A DNA stretch of 64,000 nucleotides from Flabesymbios commensalis (taxonomy: Eukaryota; Annelida; Polychaeta; Terebellida; Flabelligeridae). The stretch covers positions 58,447,402-58,511,401 of the forward strand of contig OZ024908.1 of the NCBI GenBank assembly GCA_964017125.1, given 5' to 3'. Shown piece after piece: positions 19,030 through 31,559 of this stretch (positions are counted from its first letter, which is position 1; the number at the start of each line of letters is the position of its first letter). Under the pieces are notes generated by a model that saw only the letters and a list, made by a program, of their open reading frames with translations, searched no databases and had not been told where the DNA came from. The position numbers and the translations under genes are program-made.

Positions 19030-20838
19030 AAATATCATTGATTCACACCTACGTTTTTATTTTTTCAATCAACCGCCCCCCTCTTTTTTAACATGATGGA
19101 TGCGCCCCTACGACGCTGGACCAAAATCAAACCAACAGTAGTTCAACTTCGTGTAAACTGGGTACCCAGCAACCACGAGACAGGGATGCATTGTTGGGTT
19201 GCGTGGGAGTATGCTTGTTAATTACCTATTAAACAGTACGGGCATATTTATGTTGTCTATGTTAACACATACGTTTGAAAAATGTTGTCTGTTTTAAGTG
19301 TAAATTTAACATGCAAAAATGTTAGATATGGATTATTCATTATTACAAAGTAATCTAACGATTTTCTTTAATCAGATAATGTTATTAAAATACATTTTAT
19401 TATTGTATTTGTTATGCAGTGGTTACAACAGAACGTTGTAATCAGTTGTTATTATGCAATAAACGATCTGCTGTAACTATTGTAAGTTTGTTTCAGTTAG
19501 ATTGTCGTCCCCATGCATGTGAAAGTGGCAGATGCACGCACGCACGCACAGTTTTTAATTGGAATACATACATCAAAGAACATAATCACCATATGTATTC
19601 CATATTGACAATTCAATACTGACAAAATTAACAACACTTAGCATAATTATCCTTTTAACATTCTTAATATCCGAGCATTGATTAATACAAATTACTTAAT
19701 ATTGAATAAAATTGTACGTACGATTAATCCGAAATGTTATTAGTTTGGCCGTACCGAAGCCAAACTCCTGTTAAACCCTTGAAAGATTTATCCTCTTGTA
19801 TTGTGTCATCCTGCCAGTTATGAATAATTTGCATAAGTATATATGTATATAATTTGTATAAGTTAAAACAACTTCATATGGATCGTGTGGATCGATTCTC
19901 GTTGTGTTCTTCGATCTTTTTAATTGAGCTTGACGTAATATGGAAGTTTATCTTTAATCTGTTGCCACTCAGCCTTGCAAACCAATTGCCAATTCGATGG
20001 AAGGAGAATGCGGCCCAGCTCTGGCGAGTGTAGTCTAATTACAAAGAGGGTAAATTTCCATTCATTTGAACCTGGTATAAAAGGTTTCGTTGTATGTCAA
20101 GCTGTGGATCACAATCATCTATAAATATTGTATGTTTTTATATGGGAATAACTTCTGTGATACGCATCAGTGATAGATGACAAATACGCCGCCGCGCTTA
20201 TTTATCAAAGGAGTCTCATCTTACAACCAATGGCCAGTTCAGCACATAGTATTTGTCGTTATGTAGCATATCAAAAGTCTGGGTCTTGTTCATGGTGATT
20301 TTGATTGATGATCTACAGATCCCAGCTGAACAAGAAAGAACTGTTTCCATTTTTTTTTCGTTGCCCATTGATGAAAAATCCAAGATGACCGCCACTGATA
20401 AGCAAAAATCAAGCTTCCGCTATATTATCAATAATAATGAACATAACAACACAAAATCAATGTCATTTTTTATGTTTAATCCGTGGGAACGACTAGAATA
20501 TCGTACTTCGATGAAAAAAAATACAGATAATATTAAATTATTGACTAAATGGTATTAAAATACATATAAACTCGTGCCAATAATAGATCATTGTGCGTAA
20601 TTATCCTCATCAACCAAAAGAGTAGCCTACAATTACAATACAACCACTCAGAAACGTTTATAGCTAAGCTGAACTATAAGAAAATGTTTCAACTAAACAT
20701 AATACCAGCAACTAAAAAAACAATGTAGATATGACAAATAAATAATGCTAATAGTCCTATCATATTATGTTGCTTAGCATGTTTAGGAGGACATGCTATG
20801 ACATGTAGAACGACTCGCACCACATATAGTGATCATAA
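19030..20838. other. Intergenic DNA without recognisable feature
   Basis: AT-rich. A partial hairpin-family sequence occurs near 19,110-19,200 (CGACGCTGGACCAAAATCAA). The 101-codon frame at 20253-20558 shows no domain or codon signal and looks like chance. Confidence 0.45.
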
Positions 20839-23800
20839 CCCTTTCATCCCTAGCTTGTTTTGGGCCATATTTTCATTTCAAACATGCATTATTTCGTCAT
20901 AAATCACACATTGCTCCAAGAGAATGGCCAGGAAGTGTACACATATTGTGATAGGCTAGGACATAGACTTTCTTTTGCCCGTAGATGGTTGTCATAGCAA
21001 CGGAACTGCCCCCAGTTCCAGAATATGTCGAAAATATGTGTTTTTGACAGTTTTGTAGGGTGTATTACCTCGAAAATTGGTAGTCAACGATAATTTTAGT
21101 TGGAACATGTTAATTCGACCTTATTTTGCCAAAATGACAAATCACATGCCACCCACGTGTACTAATGATGGTCAAAGGTCACACGTTAGTAAAGGAGTAT
21201 GTGCCATATCGCATTGGAATATGGGCGCAAAATGGAGCAAAATGATGATGATTGGCGCAGTCACATAGTTATGAGCTAAGCTATAAAACAAAACACTGCA
21301 TGTCTGGAGGCACATACATCACTGGGGCTAATATCCCTGGTATCCATACGGAGAAGTTAAGACCATTCATAGCGGATGCTATGGCAACCAATTGCACCCT
21401 AAATGCCTACAATTCACTAGAACACACATAAATCTCAAAAAAACTTTCGCAATCTTATAAAAAGTAATTTAAAAATATTCGAAGTGAATCCTATATGCAG
21501 CAGTATTAGTGTTAGACTAATAATGAAGCACCCCAGATAGGCTATACTAGGGTCAAGAAAAGGATCGAAAGGTCACGAAAAACCACGATACTCGATGCCC
21601 GGTCACAATGGATATAGTACATAAATTGCAATTGCGTAACATTTAAATTGACCTCACTCGCTTGAAGTGTGATGAAGGAATATCCCATAAGTGGTGAAAT
21701 AGTTGGAGAGAAAACCACTGGGAATTATTCCAGAGGGACAATGAACCTTTTATATAGGTTGTCATGGCAACTGATGTCACGCCAAATGCCCACAATACCC
21801 CCCCCCCCAAAAAAAACCATAAATATATAATAACAACTTTTAAAAGCCAATGAGAACTATTTGAAACTGTTCCAAGGAAATATTACAAAAATTATTAATA
21901 TTAGTGTGGCACTAATAATGAAGCTCCCGAGAGACTACTGGGGTTCAGGTAATGGTCCAAAGGTCATGTATAACCATGAAACTCAATGTCCGGTCCTAAT
22001 CGAAATGCTTAATAGTACATCAATTGATGCCGAAAATGCACTTAGTAACATTTAAATTGACCTCCCTTGCTTGAAAATAAATGAACAAATGTCCCATAAG
22101 TGGAGATATGGTTGGAGTGAACATCACTGTTCCAAGGGCATCCTACATGCAATAGTATTAGAGTGACACTAATAATGAAGCACCCCAGAGTTTACCGGGG
22201 TACAGAGAAGGGTCAAAAGGCCATATATAGACATGGTAGTCGATGCCCAGTCCCAATAAAATGAAACTTTTGATCACACCGTCGATATTTTTATTCACAC
22301 TAAAGGGTCAAAAAAGCTATTTGGTTACCATTGTACTACCGTCATTTACATAGTTTTTGCAAGAGAGTTGGCAATAACGACAAAGATTTTCACACAGCCA
22401 AGAGCTAGATAGCTTTAAATAACCTCCGTGCTTTATCAGAATATATAAGTATCATGACTGTAGCAGACAAGGTTTAGCTATCCATATTTGGTCCCCTGAC
22501 TACTTAATGGGGAGGTCTTGTTATTATATAGACCTGGTGTCTACGCGGGTTTCAACCATCACAGACATCTAAAGTGAGCATAATTATAGCAAAAGCAGAA
22601 AAAAACAAGCAATTTTCACCCTTTTTTTATAGATAATTTGACCTAGCAGTGGCCTTCAAATAACCTTGCCATGACCTTCGGCTAACTATGAAGCCCAGCT
22701 CCAGCCTATGTCACTATGTGTACTTTAGACGGGCTTCATCAGATTTTAATTATTGGTCAAAAACATAATATCAGTGTGTTATATTTGATACATTTCTGCC
22801 ATATCAGACAGAGGGGCCACAAGGGTGATTTGATGGGTATAACCTCTCCAACCCTTTTATTATTATCCTGTGAGCTCTTGAGGTGTTTTGGTATAAATCC
22901 GTGTTGGGGTCTAGGTATGTTTCAAGCCATCATAGAGATCTGAAGTGTAATTGTAAAAAAAACAAAAAAATAAGCTATTTTAACCTGTTTTGTGTTGATT
23001 TGAAAAACCCTCCAACCCTAAATTTTATCTCAGAAACCTCTCTAGGGTGTTTTGGTATAGGTCCGTGTTAGGATCTAGATATGTATCAAGCCATCATAGA
23101 CATCTAAAGTGAACATAATTGTAGAAAAAAACTATTTTGCCGTGACCTTGAGATGATCTTGCCATGCCTTGACCTTGGGGTTACAACCCAGTGAAATCTA
23201 ACCCCAACCTATTTTACCATGTATACTTGGACTGGGTATTATCAGATGTAATTAATGTATGTTGGTCAAAATACAACATCAGTGTGTTATTTTGCCCATT
23301 CTGCCATACGAGACAGTGCCTGACACAAGGGTGATTTAAAGAGGGGGGGGGGGGATAAAAACCCTCCAACCCTAAATATCATTCATGAAACCTCTCTAGG
23401 GTGTTTTGGTATAGGTCCGTGTAGGGATCCAGATATGTTTCAAGCCATCATAGACATCGAAAGTGAACATAATTGTAGAAAAAAAAGAAGCTATTTTCAC
23501 CTTTTTTGTGTTGATTTGACCTTGCCGTGACCTTGAGATGACCTTGCCAACACTGAAATTTAGCCCCAACCTATCTCACGATGTATACTTGGGTTGGGTA
23601 TTATCAGATGTAATTAATGTATATTGGTCATTGGTCAAAATTTAACATCAGTGTGTTATTTGGTTCACTCTGCCATACGAGACAGTGTTGACGCAAGGGC
23701 GATTTGAAGGGGGCGGGGTAAAAAACCCTCCAACCCTAAATGTTATCCCTGCAACCTCTTGGGGTGTTTTAGAATAGGTCCGCGTTGGGATCTAGGTGTG

Positions 23801-24329
23801 TTTTTCTAGCCATCATATACATTTCAAGTGAACATAATGTTAGCAAAAACAACAAAAATCAGCTATTTTCAACCGTTTCGAGCTGATTTGACCTTGCTGT
23901 GACTTTCAGATGACCTTAGCTTGACCTTTGGATAACTCCCCTATGAAACCCAACACCAACCCATGTCACTATGTGTAGGCTACTTGGGCTGGGTTCCGAC
24001 CGATTTATTGGAAAATGCTGGTCTTTTGAAAAAAAAACCTTTCCACTGACAGTGTGTATATGACACATTATCATACCAGCCTAAGGGTCAAGGGTACCAT
24101 ACTTCGATGAACCCTTGTGACCTTGTTCATGTATGTAAAACCTGCAGACCACCAGAAAGTATCTTGGTACATGATAAGGTTAAACAAATATATGGTCTAC
24201 AAAAATCCCCAGGGGTAGTAGGGGGTGTACAGGTGGGCCCAAAGTCTAACTGAACAAGTGCGCGAAAAAACGCCACGTAGCGAATACGATGTGAGTTAGG
24301 TCAAATTTTGACCATCCAGGGTGAAAGGG
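20839..24329. mobile_element. Large (3.5 kb) TTAA-type non-coding element with internal repeats
   Basis: The left end is CCCTTTCATCCCTAGC after ATAA. The right end, read inward, is CCCTTTCACCCTGGATGG after TTAA (24330-24333). The first two-thirds repeats a module with GGCAAC / CACCCTAAATGCC / ACTAATAATGAAGCACCCCA (near 21.4, 21.8 and 22.15 kb). The rest repeats CTCCAACCCTAAAT, TAGGGTGTTTTGGTATAGGT and CAAGCCATCATAGACAT (near 22.85, 23.0, 23.37 and 23.73 kb). No frame longer than ~75 codons is open, so any transposase is absent. The ends resemble those of the small piggyBac-like MITEs here, but the element is far larger. Confidence 0.6.
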
Positions 24330-24549
24330 TTAATTTATATGTGAACATGATTACTGATCTAATAGTGACATTTAAAATTACATGACATGATTGTATACCA
24401 AAGAATTGCAAATTTATACAAATGTGTCATTATGGTTTGATGTGACTATTCTAATTACAAACTCAAGTCATAATCTTGACCACTATCATCGTCTTCATCA
24501 TCTTCGTCATCACGGCCAACGTCAGTGCCTGCTTTGACAGTGACTATGC

Positions 24550-24795
24550 ACATATTTTAGTTCCTGAATTGATGTGGGAGCTGCATTGGTACTGTTGTTA
24601 AATGGAGGAGCCAGGGTACGGCGCTGTAAATTTGCCCGAAGAATATGGCCAGACACGCTGATGCTCCAGCTTCCTTTGAATAATTGCTGTACACCATTTC
24701 ATGCAACAGACGGGACAGATCTCTAACCATGCTAACGACCCTCCCCAGGTGGGGGCTAAAAGTAGTATCCCAGTACCCTTCAATTTGAGCAACTG
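24550..24795 (-). pseudogene. Unknown repeat sequence, diverged copy 1 (coding-like, minus)
   Basis: On the minus strand the translation includes CLAIFFGQIYSAVPWLLHLT and PMQLPHQF. A second copy at 25,428-25,670 gives YLAIIFGRIASGVPWFLRST and PMQHPHQC. Amino-acid-level similarity in the same frame suggests a once-coding multicopy sequence. I do not recognise the family. Confidence 0.35.
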
Positions 24796-25427
24796 TATTA
24801 AAACATGACATATACAAACTTGTCAAGGAGAAATGTAACAATTAAAATACATTGTAGAGGTTACATTACCCTAGCAGCTGAAAATAATCCCTTTAGGAGT
24901 GTCTGAAAGATAAATAAGAAATGAGTTGAATTAAAAATATGTCCTTCTGATATTCGCACCTCATAGGGACATGCCTTACAGGGAAAGGTAGTAGTAGTAG
25001 TAAATCATTGCTTTACGTCACTTTTCGGCACAAAAGGTCTTTTAAGTGACATTATAATACGATAAAAACGTTGTAGTCAGTTGATGAGATGAATGATGTA
25101 CAGATGATGATGTGAGGGTGGGGGTGATAGGGCATGGTGGCTTATTGAGAGCGTTTTCCTTCGCTCGCCCGATAAGGGGTTCTGGGCATGTCTAGGGGAT
25201 ATACCCCCAGACATGCCCAGACGGCCGGAGACTTGAGTTTCGCTGTTCAATTTAATGATGAAACTCTGTGGCATTTCGCGCAGCTCCGCTATTCTTGGGT
25301 CGGATAGTCCCCAGAGTAACAATAGGAAGGATCACTCCCTCTGGGTAACTCCATTCATCCCACGTGAGAGACCTAATGTCAAACACGCTATTGCCGGTTA
25401 TTTAAGGCTACCACGGCCTACATCAGC

Positions 25428-25670
25428 GCTAGCACTGATGCGGGTGCTGCATTGGCTCCGCTGTTGAGCGGAGGAACCAGGGTACGCCACTGGCAATCCG
25501 CCCGAAGATTATAGCCAGATACGAGGAGGCTGCAGCCGCCCTTGGATGATTGCTGTAGACTAGTGCTTCCGTACAATGCCGTAACAGCATCCAACAGACG
25601 AAACATATCCCTAATGACTCTCCCCGGATGGGGGCGAAAAGTACTACTACTAGCAATCATCCCAGTACCC
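25428..25670 (-). pseudogene. Unknown repeat sequence, diverged copy 2
   Basis: Shares GGAGGAACCAGGGTACG, CCGCCCGAAGATTATAGCCA and CTCTCCCCGGATGGGGGC-type blocks with copy 1. Same orientation, about 880 bases away. Frame shifts between the copies are evident, so neither is likely a living gene. Confidence 0.35.
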
Positions 25671-25859
25671 CTACAGGGAAAGGAGTATTGCAGCACAGAT
25701 GCAGCAGTTTATTGCGTCGAATTACACCTCTATGTCCCCCAAAGAAGGTATACTCTAAAACAAGCTCTGTATTCCAGGGTTTACAACACACGAGTATGCT
25801 GGGTTATCGCGATTAGCTTTTAGCTACATGTAATATTGCAGTATAAGCTCGTCCTGAAG

Positions 25860-26400
25860 ATTTGTGCGATATTCCAAATGCCGCTGAGCATAATCTCAAA
25901 CCTTGTCTGGCGATTGGATCGAGTACCGCCAAGTACGATCGCCTCTCCGACACGAATACAATAGAGCCATAATCCAGTGTGAATCTGATGTGTGACCGGT
26001 ATATTTCCTCACCACCCCAATCCTTGCTGGATTAGATATGAGGCGCAGCAGTTGTAAGGAATTCCTGTACCGATATTTTATATACTTTATATATGTGGAA
26101 TAAAATTCGACTTTCTGTGCAATTTTCAATTCACTTCCACAGGAAGCTTGTTGTCCATATAGTTTGAAACTAAGCTCAGGTTGTAAGACATTTTTGTTAC
26201 AGATATGCACGCACAGTTTTTTGTGGGAAAACATTAAAAGCCGTTTTTGCTCGCACGAGTCAACAAACTTATCCAGACAACCTTGCAGACATCGCTCAAT
26301 TATTGTCATGTTGCTGAATTGGAAATAAACAGCCAGGTCATCATGGGTCATCAACATATAAAGATTTCTCAATGTCGTCTGGTAAAGCTTCAATTATGTT
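25860..26400 (-). mobile_element. LINE fragment, jockey-like reverse-transcriptase C-terminal part
   Basis: The minus-strand translation reads DDLAVYFQFSNMTIIERCLQ, GCLDKFVDSCEQ, then NSLQLLRLISNPARIG, and in a neighbouring frame LDYGSIVFVSERRSYLAVLD. These match the catalytic (A/T)DDLA box, the thumb, and the LDYGSxVYGSARRSYL block of jockey-type non-LTR retrotransposons. The reading frame is interrupted and both ends are missing. Confidence 0.75.
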
Positions 26401-26463
26401 TCACTTTACTCCTTTGTCGGTCATCCTCCTGTGAGGAGTTGGAGTCGCCTGAACATACTTTAA

Positions 26464-26700
26464 CCCTTTAACCGCCGGTGCCGCATATATTCGGGTTTTA
26501 TTTTTTATTAGCACATTAAGTACCACATTTTAAACATGTTAAAGCTAAAATGTGACATAAATCAGCAATATTTGAAAACAGTTGACCTCCATTTTTTCAA
26601 ATCTGAATAATATTCACTCACTTGAAGTTGTGGGTCGCGTAAGCGAGACACAACTTCAAGCGGGTAAAAATTCGGATTGAATAATTTAGCGGTTAAAGGG
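26464..26700 (+). mobile_element. piggyBac-like MITE family A, intact ends
   Basis: TTAA on both sides (26460-26463, 26701-26704). Termini CCCTTTAACCGCCGGTGCCG and TAGCGGTTAAAGGG. The internal hairpin CACTTGAAGTTGTGGGTCGC / GCGAGACACAACTTCAAG is complete. It lies just beyond the jockey-like fragment. Confidence 0.88.
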
Positions 26701-26841
26701 TTAAATTGTATCCCCTTCAGTTAATTTATCGGGCAAAAAATATTCCAACTGTATGTTATGTTTTGCAAAATCTTGACGGTCTCCAGTCTGACCAAATGGC
26801 ATGTGGTACTGTTACCTTTCTCGAAACCGCATTTATATTTA

Positions 26842-26950
26842 CCCAGTAAACACAAAACATTTGTAAAAAAATTGTACAATGTTGGCCCAGCGTCGAAGAC
26901 GGTTGGCCGACGTTGTACAAATGTTATAAAAATGTTTTGTGTTTGCTGGG
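26842..26950. mobile_element. Hairpin element H family, near-perfect copy
   Basis: CCCAGTAAACACAAAACATT / AATGTTTTGTGTTTGCTGGG ends, centre AGCGTCGAAGACGG. Inner arms ATTGTACAATGTTGGCCCA and GGCCGACGTTGTACAAATG. Same arm subtype as the copy at 13153. Confidence 0.87.
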
Positions 26951-27235
26951 TAGTATTAATATTGTTGTCCTGTAAGAACCATGTGAGACGATGATTAATC
27001 ATACGCTTCATGATTTTGCAGGGACAACTCGTTGGTCCAGTTGATCAAAGTTATTGGTATCTGTTTTGTCTTTTTCCGGGTTTAAGGACAGCAATTAGTG
27101 TTGGCGATCTATGTTTTTTTTGCTATTGTGTTTGAGTCAGTGACCAGTTACTTGATACTCGTATCTTCCGTATCATTCACCATGTTTGTTTGACTGATGT
27201 GTTGGGGTTTAGTGTGGAGATATATACTCTCCAGG

Positions 27236-27790
27236 ATTGACGCTTCAGGGCCGTATCCAGGGGGGGGGGGTATTTGGTTTCTGTCACCCCCTTGCTCAAA
27301 AAAAAAAATAATAAAATACTGGACTAATATATTTGGATTACATTGGGATCTATACTGTATTGACCTTGTGACACTAAGTGAGTATTGAAATTAATAATAA
27401 AACATTGAGGTATCATGAGGGTTTATGGGTTATTTTCATATTAGTCGGGGCTGTTAGGGATATTTTGGGGCAAATTCTTCCAAAAGCTACAAAATTTGGC
27501 ACAGATATAGAACAGATTATACTCTTTCGATTCGCGATGGATGCCAAGACGGGAATTGCTCAGGACCGGTGTTAGCAAAATCCAAGATGGCCGCCATTCA
27601 GATTTGAGGTATACCTCACTAAGGATACCCAAAGGGCTGTGACCACGTGATATATTGCTATGTGTTATAGTTATGGCCACTTTAGCTACTTCTGGTGTTA
27701 TTTTATTTAAATAATTGGATTTATTCACAATTATTAAACAAAAAAGACAATTTTGCAAAAAAAATGCTTGAAAATAATTAGGTTTCATAC
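27236..27790 (+). repeat. Dispersed repeat, related inversely to 41.40-42.42 kb
   Basis: Carries GGGCCGTATCCAGG plus a G-run, then GGGGCAAATTCTTCCAAAAG, CTACAAAATTTGGCACAGAT and ATCCAAGATGGCCGCC. The same blocks appear on the opposite strand near 41,460-41,600, with CTGGATACGGCCCTG near 42,403. Family unknown. Confidence 0.6.
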
Positions 27791-28159
27791 TAGACCAGAC
27801 GTAGCTGGGGGTAAGGTGTCAGCCTGAAGGGAAAGTTAAACTACTATTATTTTCACATAGCTGGACTACTCAGGGGCCATAATTAACCTGTTGATCAGGT
27901 AACTGCCGCTGCTATACTGAAATATGGTTAAAAATGTACATGACCTATGTGCGATTTTGGTCCGATTTTGGTCAAATTTCGTGCTATAACAATATATTTG
28001 ATATCAATGGAAAGCTACTTTCACATATTTTAGAACTATTGTTGACTCAAATAAACCATCTGGAATAAAAATAATGAGCTATTTCAAAATAGTACACACT
28101 TTTTTGGTTGGACTTAAAATGTGTGCACTTTTCTTCCGGCTTGGGAAAATTGACCGTGT

Positions 28160-28840
28160 TTCACATTTTAGCCCAATGAATACCCACATTAAAAAATGTA
28201 GCATCATTTTTGATACCAGTTGAAAGTCCTTATCAATGGCTTTAGCGTGGATAAATTATATTTTATTTCTTCTAAATATGAAATGTTCAATAAAGCGCTA
28301 CGTTTGTATTTTATCCTTCCACCATTTGAACAATTTACAACGTTTTTAGTGAATACCAGCAGGACTTCATCCCGCTCATGTTAACTTTTTATGTTTGTTA
28401 TTACGTTTACATTTTCTGGAGCCATTTTTCAAAACTGATCTTGATCACTAAAGATGTGATCACAGACACTTTAAAAATTATCTTAACCACTACACAAGTG
28501 ATCTTGACCACTAACGAAGTGATCACAGTCAAATTTTAACCCAATGAATACCCAAATTAAAAATGTAGCAACATTTTTTATAGCACTTGAAAGTCACTCT
28601 GAATGGCTTTAGAGTGGATACATAATATTTTATTTCTGCTAAATATGAAATGTTCAATAAAGCTATAAGTTTGTATTTTATCCTTCCATTCGAACAATTT
28701 ACATCGTTTTCAGTGAATAGCAGCAGGACTTCATCCCGCTCATGTTAACTTTTATGTTTGTTATTACGTTTACATTTTCTGGGGCCATTTTTCAAAACTG
28801 CTCTTGATCACTGAAGATGTGATCACAGCCACCTAAAAAA
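28160..28840 (+). repeat. Tandem duplication of a ~370-bp unit
   Basis: CCCAATGAATACCCACATTA, ATATGAAATGTTCAATAAAG and CAGCAGGACTTCATCCCGCT occur at about 28,175-28,380 and again at about 28,540-28,740, in the same order. Confidence 0.85.
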
Positions 28841-29590
28841 TTATCTGAGCCACTACAAATATGATCTTGGCCACTAACAAACTGGTGTCAGTCACTGAAA
28901 AAAAATATCGAAACCACTACAAAGTGAACTTGGCCACCGAAGAAGTAATCACAGCCACTTAAAAAGTTATCTCGGCCACTAGAAAGGTAATCTTGGCCAT
29001 TAACAAAATGGTGTCAGCCCCTGAAAAAGTTATCTAAGCCAATACAAAATGATCTTGGCCACCGAAGAAGTGATCACAGTCACATTAAAAATTATCTTAC
29101 CCAACTACAAAAGTGGTCTTGACCACTAAAATATTATTACAACTACTTTAAAAGTTATCTAAAAACGTGATGTTTGCCACTGACGAAGTGATCAAAGCCA
29201 CTTTAAAAGTTATATCAGCCATTACAGCCAGGTGATTTTGGCATCAAACAAATTGGTGTCAACCACCGAAAAAATATCCAAGCCACTACAAAGTGATTTT
29301 GGCCACTGAAGAAGTGATCACAGCCCCTTTAAAAATTATCTCAGGCTAAAAAAAAAGTATCTTGGCCACTAACAATATTATGTTAGCCCCTAAAAATTGA
29401 TCTCGGTCAAAACAAAAGTGATTTGGGTCACTAAAGAAGCATTCATAACCAATTTAGTAGTCATCTCAGCCACCACGAGGGTGAACAAAAATGATCTCCA
29501 CTGAAGAAGTGAGCAGAGCAACTTTGTAGTAGCTGAGATAACATTTAAAGTGGCTGTGATCACTTCTTCAGTGGTCAAGATCACTTTTGA
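28430..29590 (+). repeat. Degenerate minisatellite, ~32-bp unit
   Basis: Repeats of GTGATCACAGCCACTTTAAA, AATTATCTCGGCCACTACAA and GTGATCTTGGCCACTAACAA alternate for more than 1 kb. An inverted stretch at 29,520-29,590 (AAGTGGCTGTGATCACTTCT) closes the array. No coding value. Confidence 0.85.
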
Positions 29591-29977
29591 AATAATCAAC
29601 AACATTTCCCGAATTTAAAGTGAGTACTTCAAAAGTGAGAACATTTGACATGCAACACAATTCTGAGAATAAAACGGAACGAAGTTAACATGGTTAATGG
29701 ATTCATGAAGGAACCTCATGTAGTCTGTCATCGTCTGTCAACATATTACTGATTTTACGAGTTTTAAAATGTGCTGATATTTATTATCTGGCTAATATTG
29801 TCAGTGAACAGTGATGTTATGACACCATTATGTTTCTACATACGGATTGTGTAGATGTGGTTTTAGACATTTTATCTTTTGACGTTATAATATCGCTCAA
29901 CGAATGTGTACATACTGTCTGTACATGACCAGTCTGAGGTAATCAACAGAATCAGCACAAGTTATTTCACATACATA

Positions 29978-30190
29978 ACATGCCTCGGTGAACGGCTTGC
30001 CTGATGGACCGTGTCCCCACAACAAATGTGACAGCAGTGTCAATCTGAGCCAAGGAGATCTGATGTTGTGTAAACATTGTAGCAACGTTCGTTTCCCGGC
30101 CCAGGCAGTGACCGCCGCTAATTCTGTGAAAAGTTTAGATACTGGTAACGGCTCAGACAAGGAATGCATGCCAGCAAGAATTGATTACCA
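29978..30190 (+). mobile_element. Possible LINE ORF1 fragment with N-terminal zinc finger
   Basis: The stretch encodes GPCPHNKCDSSVNLSQGDLM followed by LCKHCSNVRFP, a C-x4-C ... C-x2-C finger. An ATG at 29980 in a slightly different frame (MPR) precedes it. The pattern resembles the short PHD-like finger that opens ORF1 of some CR1/L2-type LINEs, as I recall it. No other ORF1 domain is recognised nearby. Confidence 0.4.
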
Positions 30191-30539
30191 CAGAATATAC
30201 AGCTCGAAATGCTGTAAAATGACCAAATTAAATGTCGCTCGTGAAATATAGAACACAAAGCGTCAAAAACATATTAATTTGTAGATATGTTCGACTTATG
30301 TTTTTACCAGTAGCTCATATATCTGAGGGTGTAGCTCTTCCGAAAGTAGACCACTCTCAGCTTTTTTCATCACTTTCAAAGCCATGTGTCGAGCGCCCAT
30401 CAGTACTACAATTTCCCACTGTCGCGCCACAGTCTCTAATTATGCATATAAGGTCTATGTTTATAAGCAAAACTGCTGTGTCCGGCAGCTGTTTTTGCTA
30501 TTCTCCGTCACTTACCCTCAATATGATGATCACGTGATG

Positions 30540-31520
30540 CCCCCCCCCCCTCCACCAAAACTGTATTGTAACCAATATTGACTTAACTCGTTGAGCCCCA
30601 CGAGCCGCTCAGAGTGGCTTTTATAGGCTTTAAAGATGTTCTCTTATTTAGTAAAGAAGTAACTTACAGGAAATGAAAAATAAACAAAAAAAACAACAAC
30701 TGATATATGCCTTTTGAAACGATACTGAACCCCTTGTATTGCATCGTGGCAGCTTATAACGGTTGACCTACTACTTTATTTTTGTTAATTTATTTCGAAA
30801 AATCTATTTTAGTTAATTTGCGGTAAAAGAGCAGGTGATGAAAGCTCACAGCACAAGCATACCGGGAATGCAATGCTGTTTGGATGATAGGCCAATGTCG
30901 AAGGCGAGTGGACCACCATTAAACCAGCATTGGGTCAGTCTAATTTGGCTGGTATGAGGGTACATTATATCAGCTGGCATGCAGTTGAATACCCACTAAA
31001 CACTGGTAAACGCAGCATATTGGCCAAATGATGTTTTTGGGTTGGCTCACCTCCTGCAACGCTGACCCAACATTAATTCAGCATTAGTACTTAATGGGCA
31101 TTGACCAGGGACATCTCGATGCAAGGGTGCGACATGGATATATATTGCAGGAGCATGTCTAATCCCTTGGGAATTCACTGGTTAAAATATGCTACCTATA
31201 TGAAAATGTTCAGAATAGACCACAGAATAAGAAAAAGTTTGATGGAGTTCACAAATGGATGTCAAAACCCTCTTATCATCAATAATTAAGATAGAGACAA
31301 TATTATTTTACCAAACCATATGTCTTAGATATCAAGGAATGCAATAAAACAAACAATACATTTATTCGACATCATTATCATCCAAAATTCAAGATGTCCG
31401 CCATGAAATGAACATTTTGATATAGGTGGCATATTTTAACCATTGAAATACCACAGGAATTTATTTTAGCACAAAAGCATCCTCACTTATAGTTTCACAA
31501 ACAATAGGAAATCGAATAAC
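30540..31520. other. Intergenic DNA with partial hairpin-family sequences
   Basis: GATAGGCCAATGTCGAAGGC and TTAAACCAGCATTGGGTCAG near 30,890-30,950, and AACGCTGACCCAACATTAAT near 31,060, resemble decayed H-family arms. A C-run (CCCCCCCCCC) occurs near 30,541. Otherwise no feature. Confidence 0.4.
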
Positions 31521-31559
31521 TTATATTATACATCCAGATTTGTGCACAACAGCTTATGT

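Noticed and set aside
20253-20558. 101-codon frame in intergenic DNA
   Set aside because: Composition and context give no sign of coding; no partner exon seen.
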